NCBI GenBank assembly: GCA_031269535.1
Contig: JAISZA010000027.1
Span: forward strand, 1 to 42,084
Direction of reading: 5' to 3'
DNA: 42,084 bases
Source: Tannerellaceae bacterium
Lineage (GTDB): Bacteria; Bacteroidota; Bacteroidia; Bacteroidales; Tannerellaceae
Shown one piece after another: positions 17,037 to 24,046 of this stretch. Position 1 is the first letter of the stretch; every line of letters starts with the position of its first letter. The notes beneath the pieces were generated by a model. The model saw only the letters and a program-made list of their open reading frames with translations. It was not told where the DNA came from and ran no database searches. The translations under genes were made by a program, and so were the position numbers.

Positions 17037-19922
17037 ATGAGAGAACGGATTATTCTTTTTTTTCTATGCGCATTTAACCTGGTGGGATTCTCACAGACTG
17101 AGCCTGCCCTGTATCGGCTGGCCGATCAGGAGAAGATGAACCAATGGGTTGATTCTGTGTTTGATGCCATGAGTTACGACGAACGGATCGGGCAGTTGTT
17201 TATGGTTATAGCCGAGCCGAAGCCGGATCAGCGGAATATGCAGAAACTTATGCAATACATCGACTCTATAAAGATCGGAGGCATCCTCTTTTCCAAAGGT
17301 ATCCCGGAAGTGCAGGCCGAAGTGAGCAACCGGCTTCAGAAGGCATCGCGCTTCCCGCTGCTGATAGCCCTGGACGGCGAATGGGGCTTGTCGATGCGCC
17401 TGAGCGGGACGACCCGCTTCCCACGCAATATGCCCCTGGGAGCAATCGAAGACGACCAGCTGATTGGCTTATATGGCGAAGAAGTGGGGCGGCAGTGCCG
17501 CGAAATGGGCATTCATATCAACTTTGCCCCCTCGCTGGATGTAAACAGCAATGCCGGAAATCCGGTAATCGGCACCCGTTCGTTCAGCGAAAACCCCCAT
17601 GCCGTCGCCGATAAAGGGATTGCCTATTCCAGAGGACTGGAAAAGGCAGGGGTTATTTCGGTTGCCAAACATTTTCCCGGACATGGCGATACCTCGGAAG
17701 ACTCGCATTATACGCTACCTGTCGTAGGGCACGACAAAGAACAATTAGACAGCATCGAACTGCTGCCCTTCAAACGCTATATACAGGCGGGCTTTGCAGG
17801 AATGATGACGGCTCACCTCTACGTCCCCGCCTTAGACAAAACGCAGAACAGACCGGCTTCGTATTCTCAGTCTATCGTCACCGACCTGCTGAAAAAAGAA
17901 TATGGCTTCAATGGATTGTTGTTTACCGACGCCCTGGCGATGAAAGGCGCTTCGGTCAGGAAAACCGATAACCCTTCGGTCAGGGCTTTGCTGGCCGGGA
18001 ATGATATTCTGCTGGCGCCCGCTACGCCTGTCAGCGACTTCCGGACCGTCAGGCAGGCTATAGAAGAAGGGGTGCTGGATATCAAAGAGGTGGAAGCCAA
18101 ATGCCTGAAGATATTGCGTTATAAATATATAGCCGGACTGAATGAATACAAACCGATCGAACTCAAAGGGCTGAACGAACGTATCAATTCGCCCCATGCC
18201 GCCTGGCTGGCCTCCCGTCTCACAGCCGAAGGACTCACCCTGCTGAAGAACGAATCCGGGTTTATCCCTCTGAAACAACTGGATAAAAAGAAGATAGCCG
18301 TTCTTTCGCTGGGTGATGTGAAAGGGAATGCGTTTCAGGCCATGCTGAACAAGTACGACAGCCTGGCCTGTTTCAGCCTCGGGCGCAATGATACGCCGGC
18401 CCGGCAGCAGGAAGTGTATAAACAACTGGGGAACTACGATGTGATTGTCTGTGGCGTACATAGCGTCCGCATCCCCGAAAGCGAAGCGCTGCGGCAATTG
18501 GCGGCTAAGAAAGAAGTGGTTTTCTCCTTCTTCACCCAGCCTTATTTCTGCAGGCAGTATAAGCAGTCTGTCGAAAAAGCCAAAGCCGTAGTGATGGCAT
18601 ACGAAGGCGCGCCCCTGGCGCTGGAATATGCCGCCCAGCTGATCTTCGGAGGTATCCCGGCCAAAGGCAAACTGCCGGTGAGCATCCCCGATCTCTACTA
18701 TGCGGGGACGGGTATTTTTACGGAAAAGACGCGCCTGGGATTCCATAAACCGGAAGAGGTGGGAATCGATACCCGGCAGTTATCGGTGATTGATACAATT
18801 GTATCCGAAGGCCTGGCGAAAAAAGCCTATCCCGGCTGCCAGGTATTAGTCGCCCGCAAGGGGATGATCATCTATTCGGAATCCTTCGGGTATTACGATT
18901 ACAGTAAAAAACAGAAAGTGACCGAACATGCACTGTACGACCTCGCTTCGGTAACCAAAGCTGCCGGTACGCTGGCCGCCGTAATGAAAATGTATGATGA
19001 GAAATCATTCACCCTGAACAGCAAACTATCCGCATTTATCCCCGAACTGCAGCACTCAGACAAGGCCGACCTCCTCATAAAGGATTTGTTGTATCATCAG
19101 ACAGGCCTTGTCCCTACTTTGTCTATCCGCGCCCAGAGCGTTTCGGATACCCTGAAAAGCGGCTTCAGCACGGAAGTGGCCCGCCGTTATTACGTGAGCG
19201 ATCTGTTTAAAGACACCCTGATGCAGGAGATAAAAAACTCCCGCCTGAGCACAAAAGGGAGCTATCTGTATAGCTGTATCAACTTTGTCATGCTGCAAAA
19301 AATGGTGGAGAACCAGACCGGGCAACCTTTAGACCACATCCTGCGTACCCGATTCAGTGATGGCTTAGGCGCCCGCAAGCTGACCTATAATCCGCTGAAT
19401 ACCGTGGATACCCTGCTGATCGTCCCGACAGAGGAAGACACCGCTTTCCGCCGCCAGGTCTTACGGGGATACGTACATGATGAGGTGGCGGCTCTCCAGG
19501 GAGGCGTTTCGGGAAATGCCGGTTTATTCTCGAATGCCAACGATTTGGCCAAGATGCTGCAACTCTTCCTCAATCAGGGAACCTACGGGGGGGAGTCGTA
19601 TGTATCGGAGGCAACCATGCGCCTCTTCACAGAAAGCAAAAGCCCTGTATCCCGGCGTGGACTGGGCTTCGACAAACCGGCTCCGGGAAAGCCGACCCTC
19701 TCGCCATGCGGACAACTGGCTCCCCCTTCGGTATATGGACATACCGGCTATACAGGAACTTGTTTCTGGATAGACCCGGAGAATCAGCTGATATACATTT
19801 TCCTGAGTAACCGGGTACATCCTACGCGCGAAAACAATAAATTAAGCACTCTCGATATCCGCACCCGGATACAGGACGCAATATATAAAGCAATGGACAG
19901 GAAAAACCGAAAAGATATGTAA
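17037..19922 (+). CDS. Fusion of GH3 beta-N-acetylglucosaminidase-like and beta-lactamase-like serine hydrolase domains
   Basis: 961 residues, with a signal peptide ending at about FSQ20. Domain 1 (about 35-370) is a NagZ-type GH3 barrel. It has the loop KHFPGHGDTSEDSH (211-224), whose Asp222/His224 form the general acid dyad, and the nucleophile Asp298 in FTDALAM. A GH3 C-terminal alpha/beta sandwich follows (about 390-555). Domain 2 (about 575-950) is a class C beta-lactamase/esterase fold with SVTK (Ser638, Lys641), YSC at 745-747 and HTG at 902-904. The YxN-like triad has Cys at the third position instead of the usual Asn or Asp. The fusion suggests paired action on muropeptides: hexosaminidase plus D,D-peptidase or esterase. 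The cellular role is inferred. Confidence 0.88.
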   Translation: MRERIILFFLCAFNLVGFSQTEPALYRLADQEKMNQWVDSVFDAMSYDERIGQLFMVIAEPKPDQRNMQKLMQYIDSIKIGGILFSKGIPEVQAEVSNRLQKASRFPLLIALDGEWGLSMRLSGTTRFPRNMPLGAIEDDQLIGLYGEEVGRQCREMGIHINFAPSLDVNSNAGNPVIGTRSFSENPHAVADKGIAYSRGLEKAGVISVAKHFPGHGDTSEDSHYTLPVVGHDKEQLDSIELLPFKRYIQAGFAGMMTAHLYVPALDKTQNRPASYSQSIVTDLLKKEYGFNGLLFTDALAMKGASVRKTDNPSVRALLAGNDILLAPATPVSDFRTVRQAIEEGVLDIKEVEAKCLKILRYKYIAGLNEYKPIELKGLNERINSPHAAWLASRLTAEGLTLLKNESGFIPLKQLDKKKIAVLSLGDVKGNAFQAMLNKYDSLACFSLGRNDTPARQQEVYKQLGNYDVIVCGVHSVRIPESEALRQLAAKKEVVFSFFTQPYFCRQYKQSVEKAKAVVMAYEGAPLALEYAAQLIFGGIPAKGKLPVSIPDLYYAGTGIFTEKTRLGFHKPEEVGIDTRQLSVIDTIVSEGLAKKAYPGCQVLVARKGMIIYSESFGYYDYSKKQKVTEHALYDLASVTKAAGTLAAVMKMYDEKSFTLNSKLSAFIPELQHSDKADLLIKDLLYHQTGLVPTLSIRAQSVSDTLKSGFSTEVARRYYVSDLFKDTLMQEIKNSRLSTKGSYLYSCINFVMLQKMVENQTGQPLDHILRTRFSDGLGARKLTYNPLNTVDTLLIVPTEEDTAFRRQVLRGYVHDEVAALQGGVSGNAGLFSNANDLAKMLQLFLNQGTYGGESYVSEATMRLFTESKSPVSRRGLGFDKPAPGKPTLSPCGQLAPPSVYGHTGYTGTCFWIDPENQLIYIFLSNRVHPTRENNKLSTLDIRTRIQDAIYKAMDRKNRKDM

Positions 19923-19959
19923 AATTTGATGCTATCGGTTCAGCCGATTCTTCCTGCTT

Positions 19960-20544
19960 ATGGATAAGAACCTTCAATCCCCACTTTCCCCCCTGAGCTT
20001 TGACGCTCTCTACAGACGCCTTTACCATAGAGCGTTCTGCTTCACCCAATCCTATATACACGATGCGCTCATAGCTGAAGACCTCGCCTCCGAAGCCCTC
20101 ATCAAACTCTGGGAACAAATCGGAAGCGAGTGTCCGGTCGCCTGCCCCGAAGCCCTCTTAGTTACCATACTGAAAAACAAAGCGCTTGACTACCTCAAAC
20201 ACGAAGCTATTAAAGAAAATGCATTCAAAGAACTCAGAACCTCCGATGAATTGCAGATGCGCATCTCGCTCCTCGAAGCCTGCGACCCCCAGGACATTTT
20301 CGTGACCGAAATACACGAAATAGTGCAAGACACCCTCACACGCTTCCCCGAACAAACACGGCTGATCTTCACCATGAGCCAGTTCGGAAACAAATCGAAC
20401 AAGGAAATAGCCGGAATGCTGGGGTTGTCGGTCAAAAGCATCGAATATCATATCACCAAAGTATTGAAAGCCTTGCGCATTACCCTGAGAGATTACCTCC
20501 CCCTCTTTATATGTATTCTCTATACTTTCATAAAAAAGAGCTAA
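19960..20544 (+). CDS. ECF-type RNA polymerase sigma-70 factor (orphan)
   Basis: 194 residues. Region 2 includes FDALYRRLYHRAFCFTQSYIHDALIAEDLASEALIKLWE (~15-52), with the core-binding and -10 recognition helices. Region 4 (~125-180) has LTRFPEQTRLIFTMSQFGNKSNKEIAGMLGLSVKSIEYHITKVLKALR, a helix-turn-helix. The pattern is that of the Bacteroidota sigma factors that usually pair with a FecR-type anti-sigma and a SusC/D transporter. No such partner follows here, and the next genes are convergent. The start is 37 bases after the preceding stop. The stop codon lies inside the first arm of the large palindrome. Confidence 0.88.
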   Translation: MDKNLQSPLSPLSFDALYRRLYHRAFCFTQSYIHDALIAEDLASEALIKLWEQIGSECPVACPEALLVTILKNKALDYLKHEAIKENAFKELRTSDELQMRISLLEACDPQDIFVTEIHEIVQDTLTRFPEQTRLIFTMSQFGNKSNKEIAGMLGLSVKSIEYHITKVLKALRITLRDYLPLFICILYTFIKKS

Positions 20545-20693
20545 GGCATTGTCAGGAAATTAACGTTACAAAAACCTGGATTGCTTCGCTCCGCTCGCAA
20601 TGACGGGAGGGTCGTCATTGCGAGCGGAGCGAAGCAATCCAGTAATGCCGGTAATGAAAAAAATGGAACGTTTATTTCCTGACAACGCCTTAG
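20541..20693. repeat. Large nested inverted repeat, copy D of the palindromic family
   Basis: The inner hairpin is perfect: arms 20576-20605 and 20613-20642 are 30 bases each, fully complementary, around a 7-base loop. Outside it is a second inverted repeat: 20541-20567 pairs with 20667-20693, 25 of 27 positions. The left outer arm contains the stop codon of the orphan sigma gene, and the whole sits between convergent genes. It is likely to form a strong RNA hairpin from either strand and could end or insulate transcription. It could also be a MITE-like insertion. Confidence 0.75.
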
Positions 20694-20732
20694 TTACAAA
20701 TTACTACTATTCACTATTTACGTTCACTATTT

Positions 20733-21632
20733 TTACAGATGAAATTGCAGGCCGATGGAGACGGGATGTATTTTCGGGCCTTTTCCGCCTTCAAACAAGC
20801 CCATGGGGGAGTATCTGGCATAGAGGCCGATCCAGTCGTAGCCGGCCTGTAGCAAAAAGTCTATCGTAATCGGGCGGAGGTTCATACCGCTGTCCATTTT
20901 GTCGGTTCTTTTTTTATCCGAAGGGTCTTTATACGTTACTTTGGAAGAAGAAATAGTCTTTACCACGCCTACCACGCCGGCTGAGATGAAAAAGGACTTA
21001 TCTTCTTTGCGCCGGTTTTGCCATTCCAGCAAGACCGGAAGAGTCAGGCTTGTAATGTTCAGCCTCGAGGAAGAGTAAGTGATCCCTTCGGGGGCCGGAT
21101 GCAGCGAAGTGAAACCATCAAGCTCGCTGAAGTATTGATTCCCATGTACCTGGTAGCGGCTCCAGCGCATACCGGCGCCGGTGACGACTGCCCAGCCCGA
21201 TTTCCGGGAAAAGAGGAAGCTTGTCTCCAGAAAATTCAGGTTATATTCCAGTGAATTTCCACTACGGAGGGATACGCCTTCTACGTCGTTGATCTGTTCC
21301 AGTTTGCTGTCGGCAAAGTTGGTAAAGCCCATTCCGGCGCCTGCCCAGTGTGGGGAAAACCGCCTGTGCCATGTCGGGATGTGGATATGAATGGATCGGA
21401 CGTGTTTACGGTTTTCGTAGCTTCGTCCGTCTTTATAATGGCCTTCGAACACCATTTCGTCTTCTATGAGTCCTTCCTTTTCTGTTTGTTCATAGACTCT
21501 TACTTTCATCCGTTCGTTTGTCTCTTCTATTTCGATACGTTTCCCGTTTACCACAATGGTGGTATCTTCCGGCATGGCATTTATTACCGTGCCTGAGAGG
21601 CTGAAAGCGATAAGCAGCAATACATTTTTCAT
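20733..21632 (-). CDS. Outer-membrane beta-barrel protein, last gene of an ECF sigma operon
   Basis: 299 residues, with a signal peptide ending near INAMPEDT (residue 19). From residue 90 the sequence alternates in the way of short transmembrane beta strands (AGAGMGFTNF, YNLNFLETSFLF, AVVTGAGMRWSRY, LTLPVLLEW, FFISAGVVGVV, IDFLLQAGYDWIGLYARYSPM). It ends VSIGLQFHL with an aromatic-rich C-terminus, as in PorT-like outer-membrane barrels. Residues 20-85 are charged and probably periplasmic. No catalytic motif is seen. It lies 20 bases after the DUF4252-like gene and belongs to the unit led by the ECF sigma gene at 23071. It may be the effector or envelope sensor of that unit; this is inference. 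Confidence 0.7.
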   Translation of the reverse strand: MKNVLLLIAFSLSGTVINAMPEDTTIVVNGKRIEIEETNERMKVRVYEQTEKEGLIEDEMVFEGHYKDGRSYENRKHVRSIHIHIPTWHRRFSPHWAGAGMGFTNFADSKLEQINDVEGVSLRSGNSLEYNLNFLETSFLFSRKSGWAVVTGAGMRWSRYQVHGNQYFSELDGFTSLHPAPEGITYSSSRLNITSLTLPVLLEWQNRRKEDKSFFISAGVVGVVKTISSSKVTYKDPSDKKRTDKMDSGMNLRPITIDFLLQAGYDWIGLYARYSPMGLFEGGKGPKIHPVSIGLQFHL

Positions 21633-21652
21633 CTTTATTCTTGTTTTAGTAT

Positions 21653-22114
21653 TTATAAGTCTTTTTTAGTGAAGAGGATGGTTATCAGGTCGTCGCTATC
21701 CAAATCGCCTTCGATATAGACTAAGGTGATCACCCCTTTGGTGCTTACTTTGAAGAGGATGAAACGATTCAGGTCTTTAGCTCCCGGCAATTGATAATAG
21801 GCAGAGATAAGTCCTCCGTCGTCGGTGACTTCTTTTATTTTACGCGCCCCCTGTTGGTCTGTTTCCAGGCAGTGCCGGGTGAAGTTGAGCGCTTCGGGGT
21901 CGTCTTTGATGATGATACTTTTGTAGTGCGTCATACTGAAAGTCTCCAGCATTTCGTTGGACAGTTCGACCATCGTCACATTCCTTTTTTTTCCATATCG
22001 TTGAAAGACTTCCTGTATTTTCAGGTCTTTCTGCGCCTCTTCTGCCCACCCTGCAAAGGGGAGCAGGGAGCAGATAAACAGGAAGCCTACGAATGTGTAT
22101 CTTGCATGTTTCAT
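21653..22114 (-). CDS. DUF4252/DUF6108-like exported protein
   Basis: 153 residues from the ATG at 22114 (MKHARYTF...), with a signal peptide ending near GWAEEA (residue 24). The mature part has the pattern I associate with DUF4252/DUF6108 proteins of Bacteroidota: VFQRYGKKRNVTMVELSNEM, then a long middle region, and the end block GVITLVYIEGDLDSDDLITI. No lipobox is present, unlike many relatives. Such small proteins recur beside ECF sigma and anti-sigma genes, but their function is unknown. Frames from further upstream would overlap the preceding gene and add a non-signal leader, so this start is preferred. Confidence 0.7.
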   Translation of the reverse strand: MKHARYTFVGFLFICSLLPFAGWAEEAQKDLKIQEVFQRYGKKRNVTMVELSNEMLETFSMTHYKSIIIKDDPEALNFTRHCLETDQQGARKIKEVTDDGGLISAYYQLPGAKDLNRFILFKVSTKGVITLVYIEGDLDSDDLITILFTKKDL

Positions 22115-22127
22115 TTTACCTTGTTTT

Positions 22128-22568
22128 TTATTCTTCGTCATTGAACATACTGCTCCCGGGAAAATAGGCATCGGCAGGGGTAGCTACTTCCTGCAATGCT
22201 TCAAAAGCCAGTGAGCGTGCCTTTTGAATATCTGTATAACATCTGCCGTTTATCACGACATAATTTTCCGAACAGAGGCAGGCGTCTTCTTCCGTACGAA
22301 GGACTGTTCTGCTTATCCCCAGCAGCAGGAGTACCGCCGCTACGATGCCGGAAAGCGGGTAGTAGTATATTTTCCGCCATACCAGCCCGGTCTTTGTTTT
22401 TTTCTGCTGCTTTTTCCGTATTTCTTCATCGAAGTAGGCAAACACCGGTTTGCAGAAAGCAAGGTGTTCCGGCACCCGGTCTGAAGCGAAAAAGGCGCGC
22501 AGCCGTTTCTCTTCTTCCCCTGTTGTTTCTCCTTCGAAATATTTCCTTACCAAATCGTCTATATCCAT
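22128..22568 (-). CDS. Anti-sigma-factor-like single-pass membrane protein
   Basis: 146 residues from the ATG at 22568. The N-terminus MDIDDLVRKYFEGETTGEEEKRLRAFF looks like the short sigma-binding helices of Bacteroidota anti-sigma factors. One membrane helix is at about residues 70-88 (YPLSGIVAAVLLLLGIS). A small extracytoplasmic tail with a CLC motif follows. No FecR domain is present. The start overlaps the end of the sigma gene by 10 bases, which points to coupled translation and a sigma/anti-sigma pair. A second ATG at 22595 is possible. The anti-sigma role is inferred from position and topology, not from a recognised domain. Confidence 0.65.
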   Translation of the reverse strand: MDIDDLVRKYFEGETTGEEEKRLRAFFASDRVPEHLAFCKPVFAYFDEEIRKKQQKKTKTGLVWRKIYYYPLSGIVAAVLLLLGISRTVLRTEEDACLCSENYVVINGRCYTDIQKARSLAFEALQEVATPADAYFPGSSMFNDEE

Positions 22569-23071
22569 AATGCCTGTTGATTGATTGCTATCCATTGTTC
22601 TTTTATTTTTTTTCTGGCTCTTGAGAGGTTTACCCTGACGGCTTCTATGCGGCTGCCTGTTATTTCGGCTATTTCCTCCACTTCGTATCCGTCGATGTCC
22701 TTCATGCGTATGATGGTTTGCTGCAGAGAGGGCAGGCGGCTGATCAGGCGGCGGATGCAATCGATGGCATCCTGCTGTTCGAGGAGCTCTTCCGGATTCC
22801 TGCTTTCCGGGTCGGCCAGCAGCGTATCCGGTTCTTTACCTCCGGGCTTCCGCGTTCGCAGTGCATCCAATGCCAGATTCCGGGTGACCGTAACAGCCAG
22901 CGCCTCTACGCTTTGGTAGTCGTCTAAGGTATTGCGGATATGCCAGAGCTTCAGAAAAGCCTCCTGAACAATGTCTTCGGCATCCGCTTTTTCTTCCGTC
23001 AACCTCAGCGAGATATTCAGTAATTTCTCTCTCAGTGGAAGCACCCGTATTTTAAACGTCTCAAGTTCCAT
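22559..23071 (-). CDS. ECF-type RNA polymerase sigma factor leading a four-gene operon
   Basis: 170 residues from the ATG at 23071. The frame is open further upstream, but that extension runs through the AT-rich promoter region and does not resemble sigma factors. Region 2 is near LLNISLRLTEEKADAEDIVQEAFLKLWHIRNTL (~16-48). Region 4 is in RRLISRLPSLQQTIIRMKDIDGYEVEEIAEITGSRIEAVRVNLSRARKKIKEQW (~108-162). It is divergent from the xylose regulator across a 200-base spacer. It likely controls its own operon: anti-sigma-like protein, DUF4252-like protein and outer-membrane barrel. The inducing stress is not visible. Confidence 0.87.
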   Translation of the reverse strand: MELETFKIRVLPLREKLLNISLRLTEEKADAEDIVQEAFLKLWHIRNTLDDYQSVEALAVTVTRNLALDALRTRKPGGKEPDTLLADPESRNPEELLEQQDAIDCIRRLISRLPSLQQTIIRMKDIDGYEVEEIAEITGSRIEAVRVNLSRARKKIKEQWIAINQQALWI

Positions 23072-23112
23072 TTCTATTGATAAGACGAACAAAGGAACAA
23101 AATATAACATCC

Positions 23113-23240
23113 TTTGTATGATATTGTATGAAGTAAGATATTTGGATATTGTACAGAGTAAGATAATGAAGAAACAGTGTTTTAGAATGTTATAATAAAC
23201 AAAAAAAATATCTTTTCCTGTTGTTTGTATGAGATATTGT
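23113..23240. promoter_or_regulatory. Repeated candidate operator sites in the sigma/xylR divergent spacer
   Basis: Two 21-base direct repeats starting GATATTGTA and ending AGTAAGATA lie at 23120-23140 and 23145-23165 (18 of 21 identical, 25-base period). The string TTTGTATGA followed by ATATTGT occurs at 23113-23127 and again, with two extra bases, at 23224-23240, where it lies within the xylR promoter. This clustering suggests binding sites of a regulator, most simply the Nudix-like XylR next door. Confidence 0.45.
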
Positions 23241-23249
23241 TTATATTTG
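23221..23249 (+). promoter_or_regulatory. Promoter of the xylose regulator and operon
   Basis: TTG at 23221-23223 and the exact -7 box TATATTTG at 23242-23249 are 18 bases apart. The ATG is at 23272. A GATATTG repeat lies between the two elements, where a bound repressor would interfere. Confidence 0.55.
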
Positions 23250-23271
23250 CCGCCATATTTCTGATAATACC

Positions 23272-24012
23272 ATGGAAATCCAAAGCGAAAACAGTAAAGA
23301 AATCCTGTATCCTCATGTGTCGGTCGATTGTGTCTTGTTAGGCATTGACGGCGAACAGCTTTGCGTCTTACTGACCGAACGCAAGGATGCCGGGACAGGG
23401 AAGACGGAATACAAACTTCCCGGCAGCCTGATCTATGAGACCGAAGACTTAGACGAAGCGGCCTGCCGGATATTGAACGAGACAACGGGCCTGAAGCGTG
23501 TATTGCTGAAACAGTTCCGGAGCTTTGGCTCGCCGCAGCGTACGGCCAATAAAGAAGATGTGCTATGGCTTGAGAACGCTTCGAAACTGAAGATCGGGCG
23601 CATCGTTACGGTTGCTTACCTGGCGCTCTGCAAGGTGAGGAAGATTAAAATCAGCGAAAAATACGGAGCTGCACAATGGACGCCGATAGCCTCCCTGCCG
23701 CGACTGCCCTTCGACCATCAAGAGATTATTGCCGAGGCTGTCAAGGAGATACGGATATGGTTAGACAGGGAGCCTGCTATTGTGTTCGATTTTCTTCCCC
23801 CGCTTTTTACCGCTTTCCAGTTGAGACGCACCTACGAGATCATCTATAATAAGAGCATGGATGTGAGAAATTTCCATAAAAAGATGAATTCGCTGGGCTA
23901 TGTGGTGCCAACGGAGGAGACGGAGCAGGGCATGCCGCATCGCTCGGCGCGTTACTATCGCTTCGACAAGAAAGAATATAATAAAATACGGGCCAAATTG
24001 AATACAATCTGA
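23272..24012 (+). CDS. Nudix-related transcriptional regulator of xylose use (NrtR/AraR-like)
   Basis: 246 residues. The N-terminal ~155 residues have a Nudix fold, but the Nudix box (51-74) is degenerate. Its end reads RILNETTGL where active enzymes have REUXEEXGU, so two metal-binding glutamates are replaced (I67, T71), and one residue is inserted after the first Gly. It therefore should not hydrolyse nucleotides. The C-terminal part (~165-246) is a winged helix ending in HRSARYYRFDKKEYNKIRAKL, as in NrtR and in the Bacteroides arabinose regulator AraR. The next genes are xylB, xylA and a xylose permease, so it most likely senses xylose or a derivative and controls them. The gene name xylR is used by function and context. 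Confidence 0.85.
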   Translation: MEIQSENSKEILYPHVSVDCVLLGIDGEQLCVLLTERKDAGTGKTEYKLPGSLIYETEDLDEAACRILNETTGLKRVLLKQFRSFGSPQRTANKEDVLWLENASKLKIGRIVTVAYLALCKVRKIKISEKYGAAQWTPIASLPRLPFDHQEIIAEAVKEIRIWLDREPAIVFDFLPPLFTAFQLRRTYEIIYNKSMDVRNFHKKMNSLGYVVPTEETEQGMPHRSARYYRFDKKEYNKIRAKLNTI

Positions 24013-24021
24013 TACAATCTG
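24002..24021 (+). repeat. Tandem 10-bp duplication over the stop codon of the regulator gene
   Basis: ATACAATCTG occurs twice back to back (24002-24011 and 24012-24021), followed by a partial third AATAC. The TGA stop of the regulator lies at the junction. It may be a replication-slippage duplication; its ATTGTAT complement also echoes the upstream operator-like repeats. Confidence 0.6.
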
Positions 24022-24046
24022 AATACCCTTAAATAAATTACGCACT

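Noticed and set aside
17037..19922. Beta-lactamase conferring drug resistance
   Set aside because: The serine-hydrolase domain is fused to a NagZ-type glycosidase and carries an altered YxN motif, so a cell-wall or esterase role is more likely.
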